From: Ideonella benzenivorans
GTDB taxonomy: Bacteria; Pseudomonadota; Gammaproteobacteria; Burkholderiales; Burkholderiaceae_C
DNA length: 64,000 bases
Direction: 5' to 3'
Assembly (NCBI RefSeq): GCF_020387415.1
Contig: NZ_JAGWCB010000018.1
Location: 186,001-250,000 of the forward strand
In this document: piece after piece, positions 17,140-27,415 of the stretch
Layout: each line of letters starts with the position of its first letter
Numbering within the stretch: position 1 is the first letter of the stretch
Notes under the pieces: model-generated
What the model was told of the DNA's origin: nothing
The model's input: only the letters and a program-made list of their open reading frames with translations
The model's database searches: none
Made by a program: the position numbers and the translations under genes

Positions 17140-18333
17140 ATGCCCTCGTTCCACACCGCCACCCAGCTCGCCCGTGGTCTGCTGAGGGCCACCGTCCTGG
17201 CCACGCTGGGCATGCTCTCGGTGGCCCAGGCGGCGCCGGTCAGCCAGTTCAACGACCTGACGGCCGCCGTCGGCGCCGGCTTTGGCAACCCCTCCAACCG
17301 CTATGTGTGGAGCCTGACGCGCACGGACAGCGGCGCCCTGCTGGTCGGCACCAAAAACGTGGGCCCGGCGCGCGACAGCGCCGGCAAGCTCGTGGCCGGC
17401 GGTGGTGAACTCTGGCGCCGCGATGCCGGCACCGGCCCATGGCGCAAGGTCCTGAAGGCCCCCAAGGACACCAGTGGCTTCCGGGGCCAGGCAATCTACC
17501 AGGGGCAGCTCTATGCCGCCACCGAAGGTGATGCCGGCCTTCTCCTCTACCGCAGCGCCAACGACGGCCTGACCTGGTCCTTGGTGAACAGTGGCCCGGG
17601 AAGTGACCCCCAGAACACCTCGATCCGCACCTTTGCCGAGCTCAATGGCCTGCTCTACGCCGGCACCGAGAATGCCAGCGGCGGCCAGCTGTGGCAGTAC
17701 GACGGCACGACCTGGACCCGGGTGACCACGGTGACGGACACCTCGATCGCGGTGCTGAGCGTTTTCCAAGGCCAGCTCTATGCCGGCACCTGGAACAGTT
17801 CATCCGCCTTGGACCTCTACCTGCTGAGCGGGAGCGCCCTGGTCAACATCACGCCCACCAACCCGCTGCCCAGGGGCAATGCCGGTGTGATGCGCCTGCA
17901 GGAGTTCAACGGCCAGTTCTACCTGACCACGTCGAACTACTGGAACGGCTTCGCCATCCTGCGCTCGGCCACGCCTGCGGTCCCCGGCGCCTGGCAGCTG
18001 ATCACCGACGATGGGTTCGGGAACCCCGAGAACACCTATGGCTGGTCCACGGCCATCCACAACGGCGTGCTGTACCTGGGCACCTACACCGACGACACGG
18101 TGCGCACCAACGACGTCCAGGGGAAGGGCAGCCTGTACTACACGACCACCGGGAACCCAGGGGACTGGCACCTGCAGGTCTCGGACGGCTTCGGCTTCCC
18201 TTACACCTGGGGCGTGCGCAACCTGCTGAGCACGCCGGAGGGCCTGCTGCTGGGCACCGCCACCGACTTCTACGTGAGCAACGGCGAGGCCGAGCCCTAC
18301 GGCATCGGCTGCCGTCTGCTGCTGGGCCAATGA
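17140..18333 (+). CDS. Secreted protein with seven propeller-type repeats
   Basis: A 397-residue exported protein of unknown role. AGGAG at 17126-17130 directs the start to ATG 17140 (9 nt) or GTG 17137, not the abutting ATG 17131. The signal peptide ends in LSVAQAAPV, cut after AQA. The mature chain repeats a strand motif of the form G-x-LY-x-GT seven times: GALLVGTKN, GQLYAATEG, GLLYAGTEN, GQLYAGTWN, GQFYLTTSN, GVLYLGTYT and GLLLGTATD, spaced 40-60 residues, which indicates a seven-bladed beta-propeller. Comparable folds bind ligands or proteins outside the cell. No enzyme residues stand out. The 209-bp gap upstream (16931-17139) shows no other feature that I can identify. Confidence 0.78.
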   Translation: MPSFHTATQLARGLLRATVLATLGMLSVAQAAPVSQFNDLTAAVGAGFGNPSNRYVWSLTRTDSGALLVGTKNVGPARDSAGKLVAGGGELWRRDAGTGPWRKVLKAPKDTSGFRGQAIYQGQLYAATEGDAGLLLYRSANDGLTWSLVNSGPGSDPQNTSIRTFAELNGLLYAGTENASGGQLWQYDGTTWTRVTTVTDTSIAVLSVFQGQLYAGTWNSSSALDLYLLSGSALVNITPTNPLPRGNAGVMRLQEFNGQFYLTTSNYWNGFAILRSATPAVPGAWQLITDDGFGNPENTYGWSTAIHNGVLYLGTYTDDTVRTNDVQGKGSLYYTTTGNPGDWHLQVSDGFGFPYTWGVRNLLSTPEGLLLGTATDFYVSNGEAEPYGIGCRLLLGQ

Positions 18334-18381
18334 CCCCGCGCCGATCGGCTCGCGGCGGCAGGATCGGCTATCTTCAGGGAC

Positions 18382-20367
18382 GTGCACCACCTTCCACGCC
18401 CTTTTTCCATCCCCCCCTGGGCCGCCAGCGGCCTGCTGGCGTTCTGTCTGCTGACGGCAGGCTGCCTGCCCGGGGCGGCCCGGGCCGCCCCTGAACGGGC
18501 GCCAATCCAACTGGCGGTGGACGCCACCGACCTGGCCCACCGCGTGCTGCAGGCCCAGGAACAGCTGCCCCTGCCCCCTGCCCCCGAAGCCCGGCAACTG
18601 AAGCTGTCCTATCCGCGCTTCCTGCCGGGTGCGCACGGCCCTTATGGCGACGTGAGCCGGCTGGCCGGGCTGACCATCACCGCGGCCGGCCAGCCGCTGC
18701 GCTGGCAGCGGGACACAGTGGACACCCACGCCTTTCTGGTGGACGTGCCGGCCGGCGTGGATCGGCTGGACCTGCGGCTGCAGTACATCGCGCCGACCCG
18801 GCGCAGCAACGAGCGGGTCTCCATCACCCGCAGCCTGTTGAACGTGGAGTGGGAGACCGTGCTGCTCTACCCGGCGGACACTGCCGCCAGCACGCTGCGG
18901 GTGCACAGCCGGCTGAAGCTGCCCCCCGGCTGGCAGCAGGCCAGCGCCCTGCGTGGCCCCCATGGCCACGCCGCCCCGGCGGCCGATGCGCAGGGCTGGT
19001 GGGACTATGGCGAAACCTCGCTGGAGACGCTGGTCGATTCGCCCGTGTTCGCCGGTGCGGTGCTGCGCCGCGTGGCGCTGGATGCTCCCGGCACCGCTGC
19101 ACCGGTGACACTCAACCTGCTGGGCGACGACCCGGCCGCGGTGGCGGCCAGCCCGGCCCAGCTGGAGGCCCACCGGGCGCTGGTGCGCCAGGCCGACCGG
19201 CTCTTTGGCAGCCGGCCCTTCCGGCACTACGACTTCCTGCTGGCCCTCTCGGACGAGTTCGGCGGCATCGGGCTGGAGCACCACGAGTCCAGCGAAAACG
19301 GCGCCGAGGCCAGCTACTTCACCGACGACTGGGACCGCGCCATCCGCGCCCGCGAGCTGCTGCCGCACGAGTACGTGCACGCCTGGAACGGCAAGTTCCG
19401 GCGCCCGGCCGATCTGTGGACCGCCCACTACAACCAGCCCATGCGCAACAGCCTGCTGTGGGTGTACGAAGGGCTGACCCAGTACTGGGGCCATGTGCTG
19501 AGTGCCCGGGCCGGTCTGTCCACGCCGGAGCAGGCGCGCGACCGCCTGGCCGGACTGGCCGCCGAGCTGCAGGCGCGCTGCGGCCGGTCCTGGCGCAACC
19601 TGCAGGACACCACGCTGGACCCGACCGTCGGCCCCGGCCACGACCCGGAATGGGAGGACTGGCAACGCAGCAGCGACTACTACGACGAGGGCCTGCTGCT
19701 GTGGCTGGACGTGGACACGCTGATCCAGGACCTGAGCCACCACCAACGCTCGCTGGACCACTTCGCCCGGTCCTTCTTTGGCAGCCCGCCCACCCCCCAT
19801 GCCGACGGCAGCATCCGACCCTCGGTCTACGATGTCGAGACGCTGGTGCAGGCACTCAACACGGTGCAGCCGCACGACTGGGCCGGCTTCTTCCGCGACC
19901 GACTGGAGGGCCATGATGGCCGCCACCTGCTCGACGGGGTGGAGCGCAGCGGCTGGCGGCTGGTCTGGTCGCCCGAGGAAAGCCGCTATGCGCAGAACGA
20001 GCGCGGCGGGAGCGGCCCCGAGGGGGATGAGCGACCGCAGGATCTCGCCTTCTCGCTGGGCCTGCGGGTGACCAGCGACGGCAAACTCGACCAGGTGTAC
20101 TGGGACAGCCCGGCGTTTCGCGCCGGGCTGGCACCGGGCATGACCCTGGTGGCCGTCAACGACCGGGCCTACAAGCCCGAGCGCCTGGCCGCCGCCGTCA
20201 CCGCCAACCGCCAGGGCCAGGGCCAGGCCCCACTGCATCTGCTGGTGCGCGATGGCGACCTGTTCCTGCACCCGGTGATCGACTGGCAGGGCGGCCTGCG
20301 CTACCCGCGGCTGGAACGCCTGGGCAGCAAGCCGGACCGGCTCGCTATCATCTACCGAGCACGTTGA
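18382..20367 (+). CDS. M61 family glycyl-aminopeptidase-like metalloprotease with PDZ domain
   Basis: A 661-residue exported zinc peptidase. GTG 18382 follows AGGGA closely and gives a signal peptide whose hydrophobic core ends in LLTAGC, so it may be a lipoprotein, although Thr at -3 is not ideal. After an N-terminal beta domain comes the catalytic gluzincin domain: ALSDEFGGIGLEHHESSENG, the zinc motif LLPHEYVHAWNGKFRRP (HExxH) and the third-ligand region SLLWVYEGLTQYWG. A PDZ domain closes the protein (DLAFSLGLRVTSDGKLDQVYWDSPAFRAGL, in parts, then GMTLVAVND). All catalytic residues are intact. It probably trims N-terminal Gly/Ala from peptides in the periplasm. It is followed by the GSCFA gene, whose ATG is 20 bp past the stop. 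Confidence 0.9.
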   Translation: MHHLPRPFSIPPWAASGLLAFCLLTAGCLPGAARAAPERAPIQLAVDATDLAHRVLQAQEQLPLPPAPEARQLKLSYPRFLPGAHGPYGDVSRLAGLTITAAGQPLRWQRDTVDTHAFLVDVPAGVDRLDLRLQYIAPTRRSNERVSITRSLLNVEWETVLLYPADTAASTLRVHSRLKLPPGWQQASALRGPHGHAAPAADAQGWWDYGETSLETLVDSPVFAGAVLRRVALDAPGTAAPVTLNLLGDDPAAVAASPAQLEAHRALVRQADRLFGSRPFRHYDFLLALSDEFGGIGLEHHESSENGAEASYFTDDWDRAIRARELLPHEYVHAWNGKFRRPADLWTAHYNQPMRNSLLWVYEGLTQYWGHVLSARAGLSTPEQARDRLAGLAAELQARCGRSWRNLQDTTLDPTVGPGHDPEWEDWQRSSDYYDEGLLLWLDVDTLIQDLSHHQRSLDHFARSFFGSPPTPHADGSIRPSVYDVETLVQALNTVQPHDWAGFFRDRLEGHDGRHLLDGVERSGWRLVWSPEESRYAQNERGGSGPEGDERPQDLAFSLGLRVTSDGKLDQVYWDSPAFRAGLAPGMTLVAVNDRAYKPERLAAAVTANRQGQGQAPLHLLVRDGDLFLHPVIDWQGGLRYPRLERLGSKPDRLAIIYRAR

Positions 20368-20387
20368 TCTTCGAAGCCCCCTGCACC

Positions 20388-21476
20388 ATGACAACTGCAA
20401 CGCCACCGGCCACCGAACATCCCTATCGGGCCCAGCCCGCCAGCGCGTTCTGGCGCCAAACGGTGCAGCAGCATCACTTTCTCGAGATCCCCTCCTGGTA
20501 TCGGAAGAAATGGCCCATCGGCCAGGCTGCAGTGGCCACGGCGGGCAGTTGCTTCGCGCAGCACATTGGCCGACATCTTCGTCGACAGGGCTTCAACTTC
20601 CTCGATGCCGAACCAGCCCCTCCGGCACTCCCGGAAGCTCGGACTGCGGACTATGGGTACGGCATCTATTCAGCCCGGTATGGCAACGTCTACACAACGC
20701 GCCAGTTGCTGCAACTGTTGCAGCGGGCCTTGGGCGAGTTCCACCCCCACGACCTCTCTTGGCAGCAAGCCTCGGGCGCAGCATCCGGATTCGTAGACCC
20801 CTTCCGACCGACGATCGAGCCTCCGTTGCCCTCGCCAGAGGCGGTGCATGCCAGCCGGACATCCCATCTCTACCAGGTGGCGCGCCTGCTGGAGAAGACC
20901 GAGGTCTTTGTCTTCACGTTGGGACTGACCGAAGCCTGGCTGGACCGTCGTGACGGCGCGGTGTTCCCGATCTGCCCTGGCACGCATGGTGGTCAATTCG
21001 ATCCGGCCCTCCACCGATTCGAGAACTTCGGCTTTTCGGAGGTACTGAGCGATCTGCAGGGCTTCATGGATCGGGCCCGCAGCATCCGGCCAGGCATGCG
21101 CTTTCTTCTGACGGTGAGCCCCGTCCCACTGGCGGCGACCGCCACCGATCAGCAGGTGGCCGTGGCGACCAGCTATTCGAAATCCGTCTTGCGCGCCGTG
21201 GCCGGCCAACTGGCCCAGACCCATGACTATGTCGACTATTTCCCCTCCTACGAAATCATTGCGTCGCCTGTGATGCGGGGGAACTTCTATGGACCGGATG
21301 CACGGACGGTTGTGAGCGCGGGCGTGGAGCATGTGATGCGCGCGTTCTTTGCCGAGCACGAACCACCGGCCGCACCCAATACTTCCTCGGAAGTGCCGGC
21401 GCCAGAGGAGAAGGAGGAAAAAGTCATCTGCGAAGAAGCCCTGCTGGCCGCTTTTGGCCCTGGAAGCCAGCCATGA
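20388..21476 (+). CDS. GSCFA domain-containing protein
   Basis: A 362-residue protein with the family-defining motif ATAGSCFAQHIGRHL about 60 residues in. GSCFA proteins are related to SGNH hydrolases and often occur in polysaccharide modification loci, but no activity is established for most. Other conserved parts are YGYGIYSARYGNVYTTRQLLQLL, the central FTLGLTEAWLDRRDGAVFP and the late YDYFPSYEIIASP-like segment (DYVDYFPSYEIIASPVM). A charged tail follows (APEEKEEKV). ATG 20388 is chosen over TTG 20364, which overlaps the preceding stop. Third codon positions carry visibly more A/T than neighbouring genes. Its last four bases (ATGA) overlap the next start, so translation is coupled. Confidence 0.85.
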   Translation: MTTATPPATEHPYRAQPASAFWRQTVQQHHFLEIPSWYRKKWPIGQAAVATAGSCFAQHIGRHLRRQGFNFLDAEPAPPALPEARTADYGYGIYSARYGNVYTTRQLLQLLQRALGEFHPHDLSWQQASGAASGFVDPFRPTIEPPLPSPEAVHASRTSHLYQVARLLEKTEVFVFTLGLTEAWLDRRDGAVFPICPGTHGGQFDPALHRFENFGFSEVLSDLQGFMDRARSIRPGMRFLLTVSPVPLAATATDQQVAVATSYSKSVLRAVAGQLAQTHDYVDYFPSYEIIASPVMRGNFYGPDARTVVSAGVEHVMRAFFAEHEPPAAPNTSSEVPAPEEKEEKVICEEALLAAFGPGSQP

Positions 21477-22219
21477 CCAAGACGCGGATCCTGATCAGTG
21501 GCGACAGCCACACTGGCCCCCTGGCGATGGGACTGGCTCAGTGGCGGGGCAGGGAGGACCTGACGGCGCTGGACCTGCGCATCCAGGCGCTGGGCAGCGG
21601 ACACCTCCTCCCCGGCCCTTTCTTTGAAGACCGGGGCGACCATGTAGAGATCGTCCAGGCAGAGTACAAGGACCGATGCCCGCGCCTGCCACCCCTGCCA
21701 GCCCATTTTGACTGGATCGGTTTCAGTGGCCCACTGCACAGCATGCGACTGTGGAGCAAAGACTGGACCCGCCACAAGCCCATCGGCCTCCCCGTGGGTG
21801 ATGAACCCGACGACCCTGCACTGCACCGCGTGTCGATCGGCCTGATTCAGCAGATCATCGACGATGACGTGGCACAGCAACTGGCCATGCTCAGCGCGCT
21901 GCGCCGCCACCATCGCGTGTTCGTGATGGAGGCGCCGGCCCCGTTTCGGGCCCACCCCGCCGTCAACAGGAATGGGGCCAGCACGGTGCTGTGTCTCAAC
22001 CAGCTTTACCGTGCCCGGGTCACCCAGCAGCTGGAGGCACGGGACATCCCTGTCGTCTCAATGGAACCAGACTGGCTGACCCCTGAGGGTTTTCTGCGGC
22101 CCCGGTTCAAATCCACGGCAGCCGGAGACCACCACCACGGCAACGCAGACTTTGGTGAAGCCATGCTGAAGCGCATGGCGCAGGTTCTCGGTCTGCGCAC
22201 CAGCACCCCCTCCCCTTGA
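21473..22219 (+). CDS. SGNH/GDSL-hydrolase-like protein coupled to GSCFA gene
   Basis: A 248-residue protein with the outline of an SGNH hydrolase: a first block RILISGDSHTGPLAMGL (Ser nucleophile in G-D-S) and a last block with D-x-x-H in AAGDHHHGNADFGEAM. The middle blocks (Gly and Asn oxyanion residues) are harder to place; GFSGPLHSMRLW and VMEAPAPFRAHP are candidates. Family members deacylate or transfer acetyl groups on sugars. It overlaps the GSCFA gene by 4 bp and shares its lower-GC codon use, so the two were likely acquired and function together, perhaps on an exported glycan (inference). The downstream gene is on the opposite strand. Confidence 0.7.
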   Translation: MTKTRILISGDSHTGPLAMGLAQWRGREDLTALDLRIQALGSGHLLPGPFFEDRGDHVEIVQAEYKDRCPRLPPLPAHFDWIGFSGPLHSMRLWSKDWTRHKPIGLPVGDEPDDPALHRVSIGLIQQIIDDDVAQQLAMLSALRRHHRVFVMEAPAPFRAHPAVNRNGASTVLCLNQLYRARVTQQLEARDIPVVSMEPDWLTPEGFLRPRFKSTAAGDHHHGNADFGEAMLKRMAQVLGLRTSTPSP

Positions 22220-22247
22220 GGCCCATCGGGGCCACACCGCCAGCCGT

Positions 22248-24401
22248 TCAGCCCAGCCCCATCATCGGATCGCTGACACTGTGCTGGCCGTTCTCCAAAC
22301 GGCCGGCGGCACGCCGGCTCCAGCCGTCCAGCTGCTCGACGGTGAACTGCAGGTCATACCAGCCCTGGGAGCCGGCCAGGCCCGGGTTCCAGCTGACGCG
22401 GCCACCGGGCGGCACCGAGAACAGCCAAGGCCCGTCCGTGCGGTAGGCCAGCGCGGTGATGCGCACGGTGGCTGCCACGCTGCCCAAGTTCTGCAGCGTG
22501 ACCTGCAGGATCTTGCCACTGCTGGGCCGCGGGGCCACCCGGGCCTCCACCACCGGCACGCTGGCGCGGCGGGCCAGGCTGCCCACGAAGGCCCGGTGCC
22601 AGCCGTTCGGGCCCAGCACCCACAGGTCGTAACGGCCAGCGCTGCTGCGCAGGTCCCACTGGCCCTGCAGGCGCTGACCGGCGCCCACGGTGTAGCGGCG
22701 CGGCTTGCGGTTCAGGTGCAAGCGGTCGTAGACGTGGAACACCGCGCCCACATCCCCCGCGTTGACAAAGTCCAGCAGCAGACGGTGGCCAGCGGCATCG
22801 GGCGTGGCGTCCGCCGCCAGGGCGTAGGGCAGCGCGCGCGAGGGCCGGGTGCCGGCCGGCTGCACCGGCAGGGTCTGCTGCTCCACGCCGGGCACCTTGA
22901 CCTTGGGCATCGCCTCCTGCTGGGCGCGCAGCGCGTCCACCGCCTCCTTGGTCAGCACCGGCAGGCTGGGCAGGGCCTCGTTGTTCGGGTTGACGAAGTT
23001 GAAGGCCGAGCTCAGGTCGCCGCTGACCGTGCGGCGCCAGGGGCTGATGTTGGTCTCCACCACGCCAAAGCGGGTCTCCAGGAAGCGGATCACCGAGGTG
23101 TGGTCGAAGACCTGCGAGTTGACCCAGCCGCCCCGGCTCCAGGGCGAGAGCACCAACATCGGCACGCGCGGGCCCAGGCCGTAGACGCCGCCGTCGGGCT
23201 GCGGCTGGCCACTGGTGCCGGCCGGCGCCGGGTGGGTGAAACGCTCGGCGCTGACGTCGCAGGTGCTGGCGCCCGCTTCGCTGCCGTTGCGGTTGAGCGA
23301 GGGGGCGGCCGGCGGCGGCAGGTGGTCGAAGAAGCCGTCGTTCTCGTCGAACATCACCAGCAGCACGGTCTGGCTCCAGATCGCCGGGTTGGCGGTCAAT
23401 GCGTTGAGCGTCTGCTCCACGTACCAGGCGCCCTGGGCCGGGCAGGAGGGGCCGGGGTGCTCGCTGTAGGTGGCCGGCGCCACCACCCAGGACACCTGCG
23501 GCAGCGTGCCGGCGGCAATGTCGTCGCGCAGCGCCTGCAGAAAGCCGCCGTCGGGCATGGTGTTGGCGATGCCCTTGCCCAGCGGGTTCAAGCTCTCCAT
23601 GGCCGGGGTGTAGGGCAGGTAGGGGGAGCCGTCGGCGTTGTTGCCGATGTCCAGGTTGGCCTGGCGGAAGGCCACGAAACCGGCCAGCGGGTTGTCGGTG
23701 AAGTTGTCCGGCAGGTTCTGGTAGAGCTTCCAGCGCACGCCCGCGGCCTGCAGGCGCTCGGCATAGCTGGTCCAGTTGTAGCCACTGCTGGGCGCGGCCA
23801 TGCCATCCCATTCGTTGACCACCGCCACCACGCCGGCCGCGCTGGCGCCATTGCTGCCGGTCCACAGGAACAGGCGGTTCGGGTTGGTGCCGCCAGTCAG
23901 GCTGCAGTGGTAGGCGTCACAGACGGTGAAGGCATTGGCCAGCGCGAACTGGAAGGGCAGCTCGGCCTGGGTGTAGTAGCCCATGGCCGTGTTGGTCTTG
24001 AACAGCGGCCAGTGGGTCATGCGGCCGTGGTCCCAGGCCCACTGCGCATCCTTCCAGGAATGCGGCGTGCCACCGGCGCGCTGGGCGTTGCCGCTGCTGC
24101 TGTCCAGGTGGTAGGGCAGCACGGTGCGCGCCCCGTTGCTCTGCTGCCAGACGCTCTGGCCATCGGGCAGCGGGATGGTGAAACGATCGCCAAAGCCGCG
24201 CACGCCCGGCAAGGTGCCAAAGTAGTGGTCGAAGCTGCGGTTCTCCTGCATCAGGATGACCACGTGGGCCACGTCCTGGATGCTCTTGGCCACGTTGCGG
24301 GCCGGGATGGCCAGCGCGCGGGCGATGGCGGGCGGCAGCGCAGCGGTGCCGGCCGCAGCGGCGGCCCCTTGCAGAAACTGGCGACGGTCGACGGTGCTCA
24401 T
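22248..24401 (-). CDS. plcN: Phosphocholine-specific phospholipase C (non-hemolytic type), Tat-exported
   Basis: A 717-residue secreted enzyme of the PLC / acid phosphatase-like family that cleaves phosphatidylcholine to diacylglycerol and phosphocholine. It starts with a twin-arginine signal (STVDRRQFLQGAAAAAGTAALPP). The catalytic region has HVVILMQENRSFDHYFGTLPGVRGFGD, DAYHCSLTGGTNPNR, and VMFDENDGFFDHLPPP, all diagnostic of this family. Two C-terminal DUF756 domains follow (from about residue 510). The length agrees with P. aeruginosa PlcN/PlcH (690-730). Phosphate regulation is common for such genes, but I see no clear Pho box in the 139-bp divergent gap (24402-24540). The symbol is by similarity. 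Confidence 0.9.
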   Translation of the reverse strand: MSTVDRRQFLQGAAAAAGTAALPPAIARALAIPARNVAKSIQDVAHVVILMQENRSFDHYFGTLPGVRGFGDRFTIPLPDGQSVWQQSNGARTVLPYHLDSSSGNAQRAGGTPHSWKDAQWAWDHGRMTHWPLFKTNTAMGYYTQAELPFQFALANAFTVCDAYHCSLTGGTNPNRLFLWTGSNGASAAGVVAVVNEWDGMAAPSSGYNWTSYAERLQAAGVRWKLYQNLPDNFTDNPLAGFVAFRQANLDIGNNADGSPYLPYTPAMESLNPLGKGIANTMPDGGFLQALRDDIAAGTLPQVSWVVAPATYSEHPGPSCPAQGAWYVEQTLNALTANPAIWSQTVLLVMFDENDGFFDHLPPPAAPSLNRNGSEAGASTCDVSAERFTHPAPAGTSGQPQPDGGVYGLGPRVPMLVLSPWSRGGWVNSQVFDHTSVIRFLETRFGVVETNISPWRRTVSGDLSSAFNFVNPNNEALPSLPVLTKEAVDALRAQQEAMPKVKVPGVEQQTLPVQPAGTRPSRALPYALAADATPDAAGHRLLLDFVNAGDVGAVFHVYDRLHLNRKPRRYTVGAGQRLQGQWDLRSSAGRYDLWVLGPNGWHRAFVGSLARRASVPVVEARVAPRPSSGKILQVTLQNLGSVAATVRITALAYRTDGPWLFSVPPGGRVSWNPGLAGSQGWYDLQFTVEQLDGWSRRAAGRLENGQHSVSDPMMGLG

Positions 24402-24507
24402 GACATTCCCCTGGTGTGTGTCGGCATCGGAAGCGTCCGCAGCATGCCCGCGCCGCAGGTCAGTTTTGTGGCGGCCCCGCCTGCAGACTAGGGGGTCAGC
24501 CTGCCGC

Positions 24508-24513
24508 TACAGT
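24508..24513 (+). promoter_or_regulatory. -10-like box (TACAGT) upstream of the MFS gene
   Basis: TACAGT followed by GGGG, 27 bp before ATG 24541, in the gap shared with the phospholipase gene. No matching -35 is evident. Confidence 0.3.
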
Positions 24514-24540
24514 GGGGCCTCCCTCGCCCACCCCCACCCC

Positions 24541-25890
24541 ATGCCCCGCACGCCCTCCAGCCAGTTCGACCTGCTGCGCCAGCGCCGCTTCGCGCCCTTC
24601 TTCTGGACCCAGTTCCTGGGCGCGATGAACGACAACGTGCTGAAGTTCGCCTTCACGGTGCTGGTGACCTACCGGGTCGCGGTGGACTGGCTGCCCCCCG
24701 CGCTGGCCGGGCTGGCCATTGGCGCGGTGTTCATCCTGCCCTTTCTGCTGTTCTCCGCCACCGCCGGCCAACTGGCCGACCGGCTGGACAAGGCCCGCGT
24801 GATGCGCATGGTGAAGAACCTGGAGCTGGCCATCATGGCGCTGGCGGCCTGGGGCCTGTGGCAGGGCTGGATCGCGCTGCTGCTGGGCTGCATCTTCCTG
24901 ATGGGCCTGCACAGCACGGTGTTCGGCCCGGTGAAGTACGCCTACCTGCCCCAGCACCTGGACGAGCGCGAGCTGACCGGCGGCAACGGCCTGGTGGAGA
25001 TGGGCACCTTCGTGGCCATCCTGCTGGGCAATGTGCTGGGCGGGGTGCTGGCCAGCCTGCCCGAGGGCAGCGTGCCCAGCAGTGCCCAGGCGGTGGCGCT
25101 GGCCGGCCTGGCCCTGGCCGCGCTGGGCCGCTGGGCGGTGCAGCATGTGCCGACCAGCCCGCCCGACGAGGCGGGCCTGCGGCTGAACTGGAACCCCTTC
25201 TCCGAGACCTGGCGCAACCTGCGGCTGGCCCACCAGCAGCCCACGGTGTTCCGCGCCCTGCTGGGCATCTCCTGGCTGTGGTTCTTCGGCGCGGTCTTCC
25301 TGGCGCAGTTCCCGGCCTATGCCAAGGACGTGCTGCATGGCGACGAGCAGGTGGCCTCGCTGCTGCTGGTGGTGTTCTCGGTCGGCGTGGGCACTGGCTC
25401 GCTGCTGTGCGAGCGGCTGAGCCACCGTCACGTCGAGATCGGCCTGGTGCCGCTGGGCGCGCTGGGCATGGCGCTGTTCGCCGCGCTGCTGGCCTGGGCC
25501 TCGGCCCATGCCCCCCTGCCCGCGCTGCGGTGGGGCCTGGCGGACTTCCTGGCCCAGCCCCGGCATGACCTGCTGCTGGTGCTGCTGTTCGGGCTCTCGC
25601 TCTCGGCCGGGCTCTACAGCGTGCCGCTGTACGCGCTGGTGCAGTGGCGCGCGCCGGCCACGCACCGGGCCCGCATCATCGCGGCCAACAACATCCTCAA
25701 CGCCCTCTACATGATCGCCAGCGCCCTGATCGTCGGCGCGCTGCGCTCGGCCGGCGCGACGATCCCGCAGGTCTTCGGTCTGCTGGCCCTGGCCAGTGTG
25801 GCGGTGACACTGGCCCTGTTCCTGCGCGAACCGGACTACCTGCGCCACACCGGGCGCTGGCTGCGCACCGGGCGCGGTCCAGCGGAATAG
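24541..25890 (+). CDS. MFS transporter, LplT-like lysophospholipid transporter
   Basis: Inner-membrane carrier of 449 residues with about 12 hydrophobic segments. The N-terminal sequence RFAPFFWTQFLGAMNDNVLKFAF, the loop TAGQLADRLDKARVMRMVKNLEL and MGLHSTVFGPVKYAYLP are characteristic of LplT, which flips lysophospholipids inward for re-acylation. In E. coli LplT works with the acyltransferase Aas; in several betaproteobacteria the two are fused, but here the protein ends after the MFS part with no acyltransferase domain. Its neighbour on the other strand is a phospholipase C, so a link to phospholipid turnover is plausible (inference). ATG 24541 begins directly at family homology. Confidence 0.87.
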   Translation: MPRTPSSQFDLLRQRRFAPFFWTQFLGAMNDNVLKFAFTVLVTYRVAVDWLPPALAGLAIGAVFILPFLLFSATAGQLADRLDKARVMRMVKNLELAIMALAAWGLWQGWIALLLGCIFLMGLHSTVFGPVKYAYLPQHLDERELTGGNGLVEMGTFVAILLGNVLGGVLASLPEGSVPSSAQAVALAGLALAALGRWAVQHVPTSPPDEAGLRLNWNPFSETWRNLRLAHQQPTVFRALLGISWLWFFGAVFLAQFPAYAKDVLHGDEQVASLLLVVFSVGVGTGSLLCERLSHRHVEIGLVPLGALGMALFAALLAWASAHAPLPALRWGLADFLAQPRHDLLLVLLFGLSLSAGLYSVPLYALVQWRAPATHRARIIAANNILNALYMIASALIVGALRSAGATIPQVFGLLALASVAVTLALFLREPDYLRHTGRWLRTGRGPAE

Positions 25891-25935
25891 GCGACCCCGA
25901 GGGCGTGGCGCGCGGAGCAGCCGGGCAAGCCGGCC

Positions 25936-27318
<1,383 letters not shown>

Positions 27319-27379
27319 TCGGTCTGCACCCGGTTGACAGTGGTTGTGTCCGGCCCCCGTGGCCGGCCCTCCACCTTTC

Positions 27380-27406
27380 AGGGGCCCTTCGGGGCCCCTC
27401 TTTTTT
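27380..27406 (+). terminator. Rho-independent terminator of argG
   Basis: AGGGGCCC (27380-27387) pairs with GGGCCCCT (27392-27399) around a TTCG tetraloop closed by C-G, the extra-stable UUCG hairpin; T-C-T6 (27399-27406) follows. This is a textbook intrinsic terminator on the plus strand. The convergent membrane-protein gene ends 10 bp beyond it. Confidence 0.95.
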
Positions 27407-27415
27407 GAGCGCCGC

